A stretch of 22,287 nucleotides of DNA, taken from the NCBI GenBank assembly GCA_026706505.1, contig JAPOYQ010000521.1:1-22287 (forward strand), written 5' to 3'. A model generated the notes under the pieces. The model was not told the DNA's origin. It made no database searches and saw only the letters and a list, made by a program, of their open reading frames with translations. This DNA comes from Gemmatimonadota bacterium (GTDB taxonomy: Bacteria; Latescibacterota; UBA2968; UBA8231). Below, piece after piece: positions 10,867 through 20,950 of the stretch (position 1 is its first letter; every line of letters starts with the position of its first letter). The position numbers were made by a program, and so were the translations under genes.

Positions 10867-10895
10867 AATATAAGGCTGGATTCATCAATGGACAA
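10867..10895 (-). promoter_or_regulatory. Predicted sigma70-type promoter of ctaB
   Basis: On the minus strand TTGTCC (10890-10895) and TATATT (10867-10872) are 17 bases apart. The -10 element matches five of six consensus bases. Transcription would begin near 10860, leaving a leader of about 16 bases that includes a weak GGA/GAG ribosome site before ATG 10844. Confidence 0.5.
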
Positions 10896-10898
10896 TAA

Positions 10899-13264
<2,366 letters not shown>

Positions 13265-13272
13265 TTCCTAGC

Positions 13273-14709
13273 TCAGGCCAACGACGCAAATTCCCATTCC
13301 TCCAACTCCACCATCTCATCCACTGCCACCGACACTCCCACGCCCAAACCCGCCACTTGCAGCGACCCCACCTCGATCTTTCCCTCCCGCACATCCAAGG
13401 CCACCAACCCACTGTCCATCTCCCGATAGAGTTGCCCGTGCGTGGCCAAGCAGGCCGCCCGCTCGTCTGTGGTCAAGTGATCCAACCCCCGCACGTAGTG
13501 GTGCCCGTTGCGCTCAACGTGCCCGATCCCCAAGGCCGCCACGTGCGCCAAATCTTGGTGCAGGGGCACCACCGGCAGATTCATCAGGTCCTCGCCCGAG
13601 AGAAAACAACCCTCCCGCTGCCGCGCCAACGCCAGATTGGCCAGCGCCTTGACCAGCCCTTTGCACGCTTTGGACGAAACGCCCTCGTATCCCAGCGCCA
13701 AAGCCTGACGGAAGGTGTCCTGCGCATCGTCCGACTCGTCGATGAGCAAGGGACGATGCGCAGCCGCGGCCCGGATGCCCGGTTCCAGTGCAGCATCCAA
13801 AGCCACGCTCCGCTCTAGGGGCTGCTCGACGTAGAGGATGCGCTCGTACAAACGCGGCTGCTCGGCTGCAAGGGCCTCGATCAAGCCAATGAGCGCGTCC
13901 ATTTCACGATATTGTTCGTTGCCGTCGAGCGTGACCTTGTACTCGGCGTCGCGCCCGTCCAACAACTCGGCAATCGCAGCCAACCGCGCCAAGTCGGCCT
14001 CCAAGTCGCCGTTCACCTTGACCTTAAAGTACGTCAACCCTTGGCATTCGACGCAATCGGCCAGCGACTGCGGCAACCCATCGTCCAACCGCTCCTCGGG
14101 CGCAATATCGCTTGGGACAATCGGATCGGCCAATCCCACCGTGTGCCGCACGTGCAATTGAGCAAGCGGCGCAGCTCCGATCACTTGGCTGGGCTCCACT
14201 CCTTGCAACTCGGGGTGAATCGCCCCCAGATCCAAGCCGAGGAGATTGGCCTTGAGCAATTCGAAGTAACTCGCGCCCACACCGCATCCCACCGCGTCGA
14301 TCAGGGCGCGCTCCATCAGCGTACTGCCGTGGACAGCCGTCAACCGATTCAGGCCGTGTGCGTCGCCAGCAGATACCGTCTGCGCATAACCGTCCTGCCA
14401 TATGGCAAAGAACGACGCGGGCGACCGCGCCGCATCCAAGTACGCCGACCGCGCCGCACGCGCCGCCCATAGCAAGTCGACGACATTGTCTTCGTAGCTT
14501 TTGGCCGGGTCCTTATCGAACCACTTAGGCGGAAGGATGTCGGCTGCAACCCCTTTCACCGGAGTGCCGTTTTTCAGCTCACCGTGAGCCACCACGTGGA
14601 GGATCGGCACCGCAGTCAGCACGGCCGCGCCGTATTTGAAGGGCATGCGGGTATGCACATTCCGCATGTAAAACCGCACGTCCTCAAGCCTTATTTCTAC
14701 GGCACTCAC
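13273..14709 (-). CDS. Enolase-superfamily enzyme (muconate-lactonizing/mandelate-racemase type), paralogue 1
   Basis: This 478-residue protein has the superfamily two-domain layout: an N-terminal capping domain beginning RMPFKYGAAV (21-30) and a C-terminal TIM barrel. Catalytic residues of the MLE-like subgroup are visible in order: KVK (Lys229, Lys231), metal ligands Asp262 (TLDGNEQY), Glu295 (LYVEQPLER) and Asp324 (LLIDESD), and Lys347 (GVSSKACKG). These enzymes abstract a proton alpha to a carboxylate to racemise, eliminate or cycloisomerise. Length is about 100 residues above the usual 370-400, mainly before the barrel. GTG 14709 is the start: it overlaps the stop of its paralogue (GTGA), and the protein aligns to the paralogue from there. 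Substrate unknown; its operon context suggests a link to amino-acid metabolism, which is inference. Confidence 0.88.
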   Translation of the reverse strand: MSAVEIRLEDVRFYMRNVHTRMPFKYGAAVLTAVPILHVVAHGELKNGTPVKGVAADILPPKWFDKDPAKSYEDNVVDLLWAARAARSAYLDAARSPASFFAIWQDGYAQTVSAGDAHGLNRLTAVHGSTLMERALIDAVGCGVGASYFELLKANLLGLDLGAIHPELQGVEPSQVIGAAPLAQLHVRHTVGLADPIVPSDIAPEERLDDGLPQSLADCVECQGLTYFKVKVNGDLEADLARLAAIAELLDGRDAEYKVTLDGNEQYREMDALIGLIEALAAEQPRLYERILYVEQPLERSVALDAALEPGIRAAAAHRPLLIDESDDAQDTFRQALALGYEGVSSKACKGLVKALANLALARQREGCFLSGEDLMNLPVVPLHQDLAHVAALGIGHVERNGHHYVRGLDHLTTDERAACLATHGQLYREMDSGLVALDVREGKIEVGSLQVAGLGVGVSVAVDEMVELEEWEFASLA

Positions 14710-16133
14710 GAGAGTTGCGTCTCCGCCAACGGCTGCATGGCCTCAATATCGACTGCGCCATCCACCCCGAGACCAGGCCGTTGCAGGGAACCGACCGAAA
14801 TCTGGCCATCGCGAATGTCGAGGAAGCCGCTCTGGCCCTCGGAGCGGTACAGATCGCCGTGCCGCTCAAAGCACCACGCCCGCTCAGCAGCCGACAAGTG
14901 GTCCAGTCCCCGCACGTAGTGGTGCCCATTGCGCTCGACGTGATCGATCCCCAACGCCGCCACATGCACCAAATCTTGGTGCAGCGACACCACCGGCACC
15001 ACGGTCAAATCTTCGGCCGAGACAAAACAGGGATGGCCCGCGTTCGTGCGCTGCCAAGCGAGTGCGCTGTTGGCCAGCGCCTTGACCAACCCTTTACAAG
15101 ACTTGGACGAGACGCCGCTATATCCCAAGTCCAACGCGCGGCGAAAGGAATCCACGGATTCGTCCGATTCATCGATCAGCAGGGGGCGTTTCGCCGCCAA
15201 AACCTCGAGGTCTCTCTTTAGGGCCGGATCGAGGGAGAGGGCGCGGTCCATGGGCTGCTCGACGTAGAGGATGCGGTGGTAAAACGCCCCTAGGCCCTTT
15301 TCAACCCGTTCCAACAAGGCCAGCAAATCGGCCGCGTCGCCGTACTGTTCGTTGCCGTCGAGCGTGATGTGGTACTCGGCGCCGCTCTCGTCCAAGAGCG
15401 AGGCGATCTCCGCTAAGCGCTCGAAATCATCCGTAGGGTCGCCGCCGATCTTGATTTTGAAATAGCGCAGACCCTGGACCTGAATGCATTCTTCCAAGGA
15501 CTGCGGCAACCCGTCGTTCAACCGCTCCTCGGGCGCAATCGCGGCCGTGCGGATGGGATCGACCAGACCGACCGTATGGCGAATGTACAGCGAGCGCACT
15601 GGTGCCGCCGGCAGCACCGCCGCAAGCTCCAGCCCCTCTAGCTCTGAATGAATCCTCCCCAGCGCCAACCCGAATACATTGTCCTGCAACAGCGCAAAAT
15701 AGGGCTGCCCCAGCGCGACCCCCAAGCCGTCGATGAGTGCCCGCTCCATCAGGGCCGCGCCGTTGGATGCCAACAGGTCGTTCGTGCCCCGCTCTCGGCC
15801 CCACGCCCGACCCGCCTCGTAGCCTGCCTCCCATATTGCGAATGGGGTCGCACCAGCCCGACCCGACTCCCGATAAGCGGCCGCGGCCGCCCGCGCTCCA
15901 TCCACCAAGTCGCGGATACCCTCGGCCATCGTCTTGTTTGGGTCCTTGTCGAACCACCTAGGCGACAGCATATCCGCAGTCCAGCCCCGCGCCCGCCGGC
16001 CATTGCTCAGCTCTAGATCCATGGCCACGTGCAGCGCAGTCAGGCTATCAGCAACCACGTTGCCGAACTTAAACGGCATGCGCATTCGCATCTCGCGCAC
16101 GTAAAATTCGATGTCTTTAATCGTCACTAACAT
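14706..16133 (-). CDS. Enolase-superfamily enzyme (muconate-lactonizing/mandelate-racemase type), paralogue 2
   Basis: This 475-residue protein is a tandem duplicate of its downstream neighbour: 53 of 80 residues are identical over residues 185-264 when aligned by eye, and the region around NGHHYVRGLDHL is also nearly the same. It keeps the same catalytic set: KIK (Lys226, Lys228), Asp259, Glu292, Asp321 and Lys344. The capping domain starts RMPFKFGNVV (18-27). Both copies share the unusual length and the motif HTVGLxDPI before the barrel lysines. The ATG lies four bases after the argH stop, with GGGAG (16142-16146) eight bases upstream, so it is placed to be translated as part of the arginine operon. 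Candidate chemistries are racemisation or epimerisation of an acylated amino acid or dehydration of a sugar acid; the sequence does not decide. Confidence 0.88.
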   Translation of the reverse strand: MLVTIKDIEFYVREMRMRMPFKFGNVVADSLTALHVAMDLELSNGRRARGWTADMLSPRWFDKDPNKTMAEGIRDLVDGARAAAAAYRESGRAGATPFAIWEAGYEAGRAWGRERGTNDLLASNGAALMERALIDGLGVALGQPYFALLQDNVFGLALGRIHSELEGLELAAVLPAAPVRSLYIRHTVGLVDPIRTAAIAPEERLNDGLPQSLEECIQVQGLRYFKIKIGGDPTDDFERLAEIASLLDESGAEYHITLDGNEQYGDAADLLALLERVEKGLGAFYHRILYVEQPMDRALSLDPALKRDLEVLAAKRPLLIDESDESVDSFRRALDLGYSGVSSKSCKGLVKALANSALAWQRTNAGHPCFVSAEDLTVVPVVSLHQDLVHVAALGIDHVERNGHHYVRGLDHLSAAERAWCFERHGDLYRSEGQSGFLDIRDGQISVGSLQRPGLGVDGAVDIEAMQPLAETQLS

Positions 16134-16137
16134 TCTG

Positions 16138-17523
16138 TCAGCTCCCGGCCCATACCTGCTGCGCCTTCTCCATCTGTTCGGCCACGGCCTGCGGACCGGT
16201 GCCTCCCTCTATATTACGGCGCGCCAAGCTGTGGCGCACGTCGAGCAGACCAAGCGCGTCCTCGCCGAAATCCGCGCTGTGTGCACGCAGATCTTCCAAG
16301 CTAAGGTCGGTGAGGTCGCGGCCTTGCTCTAGCGAAGCCCGTACCAAGCGGCCGACGACGCGATGGGCCTCGCGGAAAGGCACGCCTTGGCCTACCAAGT
16401 AGTCGGCCAAATCCGTTGCCAAGGCCGTGGAATCCACCGCGGACTCCATCCGCTCGGCGCGCACCTCCATGCTCTCCCAAACACCGGCGAAAACCTCTAG
16501 GCAAATGGCCGACGTTTCCAGCGCATCGAAGAGCGGCTCTTTATCTTCCTGCAGATCCTTGGCGTACGTCAACGGCACGGCTTTCATCGTCGTCAGCAAC
16601 GCCATCAGACTGCCGTACACCCGACCGGTCTTGCCGCGCACCAGCTCTAGCGCGTCCGGATTTTTCTTTTGTGGCATCATACTAGATCCGGTCGCGAAGT
16701 GATCGTCGAGTTCGACAAAGCCAAACTCCGACGACGACCAGAGGATCAAATCCTCGCAGAAGCGGCTCAAGTGCATCATTAGAATTGCCAGCGCAGACAG
16801 GGCCTCGAGTAGAAAATCCCGGTCACTGACCGCGTCGAGGCTATTGGGGGTCACCTGCGAGAACCCGAGTTCGCGGGCGAGAAAGGCCCGGTCGAGCGGA
16901 AACGCGCTCCCGGCCAACGCTCCGGAACCCAACGGCAGAAAATCCGCCCGCCGCCAAGCGTCCCCTAGCCGTCCGCGGTCGCGCTCCAACATCCAGAACA
17001 GCGACAGCGCATAGTGGGGGAAAAGCACCGGTTGGGCTTGTTGCAAGTGAGTGTAGCCAGGCAGCACCACGCTGCTGTGCCGCTCGCCCGACGCCAGCAG
17101 CACGCCTTGCAGGTGGCGAATCTGCGCCTGGAGCGACGCAATCTTGTCCCGCAGGTAGAGCCGTTCGTCTAAGTTGACTTGATCGTTGCGGCTGCGCCCG
17201 GTGTGCAGCTTGCCTCCGACCGGCCCGATCAGCTCGGTCAGCCGCTGCTCCACCGCCATGTGGATGTCTTCAAGCGCGTCGGGAAGTGCGCAGTCCGGGG
17301 CTGAAAATTCTTCCTGCACCTGCTTTAGCCCCGCTTCGATTTGCTCCAACTCCCCAGCACTGAGGACGCCGGCCCGCTGCAGGGCGCGGGCGTAGGCCAC
17401 GCTGCCGGCAATATCGGCCTCCAATAGCTCGCGGTCGAAGCCAATTGAGGCGTTGAAGCGCTCCATCAGCTCGGCCGGCGCGGACTGAAACCGCCCGCCC
17501 CAAGGCGTTTGTACCGCGGCCAT
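16138..17523 (-). CDS. argH: Argininosuccinate lyase
   Basis: ArgH splits argininosuccinate to arginine and fumarate, the last step of arginine synthesis. The 461-residue protein has the usual length and the fumarase/aspartase superfamily signatures: GGRF near the N-terminus (9-12), TGRSRNDQV (108-116), GYTHLQQAQP (156-165) with the catalytic His159, and GSSMMPQKKNPD (279-290) with the catalytic serine on the flexible loop. It begins with an ATG that shares one base with the argD stop (TGATG), with AAGG just upstream, and is followed four bases later by an enolase-type gene. argG, argF, argC and argJ are not in the window, so the rest of the pathway must lie elsewhere. Confidence 0.98.
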   Translation of the reverse strand: MAAVQTPWGGRFQSAPAELMERFNASIGFDRELLEADIAGSVAYARALQRAGVLSAGELEQIEAGLKQVQEEFSAPDCALPDALEDIHMAVEQRLTELIGPVGGKLHTGRSRNDQVNLDERLYLRDKIASLQAQIRHLQGVLLASGERHSSVVLPGYTHLQQAQPVLFPHYALSLFWMLERDRGRLGDAWRRADFLPLGSGALAGSAFPLDRAFLARELGFSQVTPNSLDAVSDRDFLLEALSALAILMMHLSRFCEDLILWSSSEFGFVELDDHFATGSSMMPQKKNPDALELVRGKTGRVYGSLMALLTTMKAVPLTYAKDLQEDKEPLFDALETSAICLEVFAGVWESMEVRAERMESAVDSTALATDLADYLVGQGVPFREAHRVVGRLVRASLEQGRDLTDLSLEDLRAHSADFGEDALGLLDVRHSLARRNIEGGTGPQAVAEQMEKAQQVWAGS

Positions 17524-18719
17524 CAGACACCTTGACGCAAGATCTCGTCGAATACATCTACTGCTTCGTCGATGCGATCCCGCTCGACGACCAGCGGCGG
17601 CAGAAAGCGCACCACATCAGCCCCGGCCGTGGCCACCAAGATGTCGCGCTGGCGGAAGGCGGCCAGATAGTCGGCAGCCGGCTGGCTGGTGACCGCGCCG
17701 GCGATCAGCCCTTTACCGCGGATTTCGGCAATGTGCTCAGGCCAGCGCTGTTGCAACTTTTGCAGGCGATCAATCAGGTGTTCGCCTTTTTCGCGCACCC
17801 CGTCGATAAAACCCGGCTCCAACAGCTTGTCCAAAACCGCGGTCGCCGCGGCGCAGGCCACGGGGTTGGCACCAAACGTCGCGGCGTGATCGCCAGCCTC
17901 AATGGCGTCGGCCACCTTCTGCCGCAAGAGCGCGACGCCGATTGGCAAGCCGCCGCCGAGGGCCTTGGCCAAGGTCATAATATCCGGCTCAACCTCGTAC
18001 TGTTGATGGGCCCATAGCGAACCCAAGCGCCCGCACCCCACTTGGATCTCGTCGAAGACCAGCAGCATCTCCCGCTCGTCGCACAGGTGCCTCAGCCCGG
18101 TGAGAAACTCCGCAGTCGCGGCGTGGATTCCACCCTCGGCCTGCACCGGCTCAACCAAAATCGCACAAGTCTGATCCGTAACTAGCGACTCCACCGAGGC
18201 CAAATCGTTGAATTGGGCGAAGTCGATACCCGGCAGCAACGGCTCAAACCCCTTGTGGTACTTGGGCTGGCCGGTCGTCGAGATGGAGCCATACGTCCGC
18301 CCGTGAAATGAATTTTCAAAGGCGATGAGGCGGTTTTTGGGCTGGTCGTGAGTGGTGTTGCCCCACTTGCGGCAGAACTTGAGCGAGGCCTCCCACGCCT
18401 CGGTGCCGCTGTTGCAGAAGAACACCCGGTCGGCAAACGAGTGCTCGACTAGCCGCTTTGCCACCTCGACCGAGGGGATTGTGTGGTAGAGATTGGACAC
18501 GTGCATCAGCTTGGCGGCCTGTGCCTCAATGGCCTTGAGCACCTCGTAGTCGCCGTAGCCCAACGCGTTGACTGCCAAGCCGCTGACAAAATCGAGGTAG
18601 CGGTTGCCGTCCATATCGAAGAGATAGACCCCATTGCCCCGTTCCAGTACAAACTCGGGCCGGCCGTAGGTCTGCAAAATGTATTGCGCCTCGCCCTTGA
18701 TAATGTCTTCGGTTTTCAT
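17523..18719 (-). CDS. argD: Acetylornithine aminotransferase
   Basis: ArgD is a PLP enzyme that makes N-acetylornithine from N-acetylglutamate semialdehyde and glutamate; homologues may also serve lysine synthesis. The 398-residue protein shows NALGYGD (51-57), the phosphate-binding FFCNSGTEAWEAS (100-112), SFHGRTYGS (137-145), VEPVQAEGG (189-197), the cofactor aspartate in VFDEIQVGCGRLG (221-233) and the Schiff-base Lys252 in TLAKALGGGLPIG. ATG 18719 is chosen because GGAG lies six bases upstream and the N-terminus then matches family length; a longer frame reaching 18854 overlaps argB. The stop is 1 base overlapped with argH. Ornithine aminotransferases look similar, but the arg context favours ArgD. 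Confidence 0.96.
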   Translation of the reverse strand: MKTEDIIKGEAQYILQTYGRPEFVLERGNGVYLFDMDGNRYLDFVSGLAVNALGYGDYEVLKAIEAQAAKLMHVSNLYHTIPSVEVAKRLVEHSFADRVFFCNSGTEAWEASLKFCRKWGNTTHDQPKNRLIAFENSFHGRTYGSISTTGQPKYHKGFEPLLPGIDFAQFNDLASVESLVTDQTCAILVEPVQAEGGIHAATAEFLTGLRHLCDEREMLLVFDEIQVGCGRLGSLWAHQQYEVEPDIMTLAKALGGGLPIGVALLRQKVADAIEAGDHAATFGANPVACAAATAVLDKLLEPGFIDGVREKGEHLIDRLQKLQQRWPEHIAEIRGKGLIAGAVTSQPAADYLAAFRQRDILVATAGADVVRFLPPLVVERDRIDEAVDVFDEILRQGV

Positions 18720-18735
18720 GGTTTTCTCCGTCGTC

Positions 18736-19623
18736 CTACTGGACAATTTGGGTGCCAATACCCTGCCGGGTGTAAAACTCAAGCAACATCGCATGCGGCA
18801 CGCGCCCGTCAATGACGTGGGTTTTGCGCACGCCGGCTTTGACGGACTTGACACAGGCTTCGACCTTGGGAATCATTCCGCCGCAGATCACGTCTTGGTC
18901 AATCAACTCGCCCACCTCAGAGACGTGCACGGTTGATAGCAGGGACGAATCATCTGCGAGATCGCGCATAATGCCCTGTACGTCCGTTAAAAAAACCAAT
19001 TTCTCAGCGTGTAGAGCTGCGGCGATTTCCCCAGCCGCCGTATCGGCATTGACATTGAAGCTCTCGCCCTCCGGACCGCGACCAATCGGCGCAACCACCG
19101 GGATCATGCCCTTGTCTATCAAGTCCAACAAAGGCGCGGTATCCACATGCTCGACATCGCCGACATAGCCGATATCCATGGCTCCACCGTCGGTTTGAAC
19201 CCAGTGCTTGCGCACCTGCATGATCCCGGCATCCTTGGCCGAGACACCCAAGGCCCGCCCGTCTAGCACGCCAATCTCGCGGACGATCCGAGCGTTAACC
19301 TCGCCAAAGAGCACATCCTCAACCACCTTCATCGTCGCCGCATCTGTCACCCGCAGCCCATTTACGCGCTGACTCTCAATGCCCAACTCTTGCAGGCGGC
19401 GGTTGATGGCTGGGCCGCCGCCGTGGACCACGACCGGACGGATGCCGACCGCCTGCATAAAGACGATGTCCTTGTACACAGTATCCCCGCTGCCCATAGT
19501 GCTACCGCCGTATTTGACGACCATCACTTTGCCGCGGAATTCCTGTAAATAAGGCAGAGCCTCTAGCAGGGTCTCGGCTTTGCCGATCTGGACCTGCAAA
19601 TCCTGCAAGACTTCGGTGTCCAT
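18736..19623 (-). CDS. argB: N-acetylglutamate kinase, arginine-inhibited type
   Basis: ArgB phosphorylates N-acetylglutamate, normally the controlled step of the acetylated arginine route. The 295-residue protein has the amino-acid-kinase motifs VVKYGGSTM (35-43), VVHGGGP (65-71), NGLRVTD (88-94), NVNADTAAGEIA (190-201), LVFLTDV (209-215) and GGMIPK (248-253). The N-terminal extension IGKAETLLEALPYLQEF (13-29) corresponds to the mobile helix that builds the hexamer and the arginine site in arginine-sensitive kinases, and is absent from the arginine-insensitive E. coli enzyme. I therefore infer feedback inhibition. ATG 19623 follows GAGGAG by five bases and overlaps the argR stop (TGATG); upstream in-frame codons lie inside argR. 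argD starts 16 bases downstream. Confidence 0.97.
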   Translation of the reverse strand: MDTEVLQDLQVQIGKAETLLEALPYLQEFRGKVMVVKYGGSTMGSGDTVYKDIVFMQAVGIRPVVVHGGGPAINRRLQELGIESQRVNGLRVTDAATMKVVEDVLFGEVNARIVREIGVLDGRALGVSAKDAGIMQVRKHWVQTDGGAMDIGYVGDVEHVDTAPLLDLIDKGMIPVVAPIGRGPEGESFNVNADTAAGEIAAALHAEKLVFLTDVQGIMRDLADDSSLLSTVHVSEVGELIDQDVICGGMIPKVEACVKSVKAGVRKTHVIDGRVPHAMLLEFYTRQGIGTQIVQ

Positions 19624-20090
19624 CAGTTCTCCTCGCCGCACACCGCGTTGATCTTATCGACTAACTTCGCCGCATCTTGCTCGGAACGAGTGACGATAAA
19701 GATCGTGTTTTCACCGGCAAGCGTACCCGCGACCTCAGCCCAACCAATTCGATCAATGGCCTCGCAGACGCTTTGGGCATGCCCCGACGCAGTGCGCACC
19801 AGCACCATGTTGATCACCTGTTCGGTCTGGACCAAAAAGTCCTGCAACTCTCTTTCTAGGATGTGCAGGTCGCGCAACGTGGAACCAGCTTCGGGCAGCG
19901 TATAGCGAAATCCCCCATCGGCTTGGGGCACCCGGACCACGCCTATTTCGCGCAAGTCTTTCGACAAGGTCGACTGGCTGACCTCGATGCCTTGTTGCTG
20001 GAGGACCTCGGCTAATTTTTCGTGCGTATCAATGGTCCTTCTGTAGAGCAGCTCCCGTATGCGGGTCTGCCGCATCTGTTTATTTCTCAT
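19623..20090 (-). CDS. argR: Arginine repressor ArgR
   Basis: ArgR is a hexameric arginine-responsive DNA-binding protein. The 155-residue sequence has the N-terminal winged helix-turn-helix with VSQSTLSKDLREIGVVRV (37-54), and a C-terminal oligomerisation and arginine-binding domain with VLVRTASGHAQSVCEAID (97-113) and AGTLAGENTIFIV (121-133). Where most family members have GDD, this one has GEN (Glu127, Asn128), which may alter ligand contacts. The start could be ATG 20090 or ATG 20075; neither has a strong ribosome site, and 20090 lies inside one predicted ARG box. It begins the arg operon, overlapping argB by one base, and probably represses its own transcription through the palindromes just upstream. 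Confidence 0.95.
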   Translation of the reverse strand: MRNKQMRQTRIRELLYRRTIDTHEKLAEVLQQQGIEVSQSTLSKDLREIGVVRVPQADGGFRYTLPEAGSTLRDLHILERELQDFLVQTEQVINMVLVRTASGHAQSVCEAIDRIGWAEVAGTLAGENTIFIVTRSEQDAAKLVDKINAVCGEEN

Positions 20091-20104
20091 AATTTTTATT
20101 ATTT
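20087..20104. promoter_or_regulatory. Probable second, weaker ARG box
   Basis: This 18-base AT-rich element has a perfect 5-bp-arm core, ATAAT-TTTT-ATTAT (20089-20102), and overlaps the argR start codon. Its centre lies 20 bases from that of the stronger box at 20107-20124. Paired ARG boxes with this spacing are known for ArgR operators. Alone it would not be convincing. Confidence 0.5.
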
Positions 20105-20106
20105 AA

Positions 20107-20124
20107 TTGAAATAAAAATTTCAA
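20107..20124. promoter_or_regulatory. Probable ARG box (ArgR operator)
   Basis: TTGAAATAAAAATTTCAA is an 18-base perfect palindrome of 7-base arms around AAAA, very close to the ARG-box pattern TGAAT-WWWW-ATTCA. It sits directly between the predicted -10 element and the argR start, where a bound repressor would block initiation. Its strong AT bias stands out against the GC-rich surroundings. Confidence 0.75.
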
Positions 20125-20151
20125 ATTAGAGTACTGCCGGGACTATGTCAA
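20123..20151 (-). promoter_or_regulatory. Promoter of the argR-argB-argD-argH operon
   Basis: On the minus strand a perfect -35 TTGACA lies at 20146-20151. Two -10 choices fit: TAATTT (20123-20128) with 17-base spacing, or TCTAAT (20125-20130) with 15-base spacing. Either puts the start of transcription inside the ARG boxes. It lies only about 30 bases downstream of cdaA, and I see no terminator between the two, so read-through from ftsH-folP-cdaA is also possible. Confidence 0.65.
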
Positions 20152-20179
20152 GCAAAGTGCAACCGCGCTGCGCTCGGCC

Positions 20180-20950
20180 CTAGGCCATCTGCTCTTGCAG
20201 GCGCAGCTTGAGTTGCCGACGGTCCAACCCCCGCCAAAAAACTCCACCAATGGCCAGCGAAATGGTGCTGTTCTCCTCGGAGACGACGATAACTACCGCG
20301 TCCGATTCCTGCGATAGCCCCAATGCCGCCCGATGGCGGGTTCCCAATCGCTGATCTTCGACCTCTTCGGGCGGAGGCAAGGGACAGCGGGCCGCGACCA
20401 ATCGCTCGCCCTGGATGACGACGGCTCGGTCGGGCAGCGGGGGTCGCGGGGTGGAGATTGTGGCCAGCAAATCGTCCGACACCTCCGAGTTCAAGGGCAC
20501 GCCGGTGTCAATGATCTGCCTGATCTGGACTTGGCGCACCAGCACGATCAGCGCCCCGTACCCCAAGTCGGCCAAGCGCCCCACTCCGCTGACAACCTCG
20601 TCAATGACCCGTGACGTCTCGGCCTTGTAAAACCAGCGGAACGCCGGGGTCTGTCCCAAGACTTGGAGGAGCCGTCGCAACTCGGGCTGGAAGAGGATGA
20701 CCAGCAGAATCAACAAGATAGAGCGCGCCTGCTCCAAAAGCCAAGACAGGGCGCTCATCTTGAGCCAAGGCGCAGCCAAGGCCACGATCACCATTAGCAG
20801 CAGCCCGGCGACCATGTGCGCGGCTCGGGTTTCCTTGATCAGGGAGAGCAAGCGAAAAAAGATAAAGGCCACCAGCAGGATATCCACTACGGAGGTCAGC
20901 GAGACGGGCAGAAAGCCGAAGAGGTGGAACAGGACCGGGTCTTTTAGCAC
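20180..20950 (-). CDS. cdaA: CdaA-type membrane diadenylate cyclase with variant active-site motif
   Basis: CdaA makes cyclic di-AMP, which controls potassium, osmolytes and envelope homeostasis. From GTG 20950 the protein has 256 residues. Three hydrophobic helices (about 15-37, 44-62, 74-88) are followed by LFQPELRRLLQVLG, a hallmark of the family, then the DAC domain: IDTGVPLNSEVSDDLLATI, DRAVVIQGERLVAARC and the intact GTRHRAALGLSQESDAVVIVVSEE (RHR 205-207). The usual DGA motif reads DRA (174-176), and the preceding histidine of PLHDGA is proline, so activity is uncertain. The start overlaps the folP stop by seven bases, and no strong ribosome site is seen. A longer frame up to 21148 lies inside folP and is not homologous. 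folP-cdaA adjacency is a common arrangement. Confidence 0.9.
   Translation of the reverse strand: MLKDPVLFHLFGFLPVSLTSVVDILLVAFIFFRLLSLIKETRAAHMVAGLLLMVIVALAAPWLKMSALSWLLEQARSILLILLVILFQPELRRLLQVLGQTPAFRWFYKAETSRVIDEVVSGVGRLADLGYGALIVLVRQVQIRQIIDTGVPLNSEVSDDLLATISTPRPPLPDRAVVIQGERLVAARCPLPPPEEVEDQRLGTRHRAALGLSQESDAVVIVVSEENSTISLAIGGVFWRGLDRRQLKLRLQEQMA

Noticed and set aside
20152..20179. Terminator between cdaA and argR
   Set aside because: Only a short GCGC-type self-complementary stretch exists, with no stable stem and no T-run.
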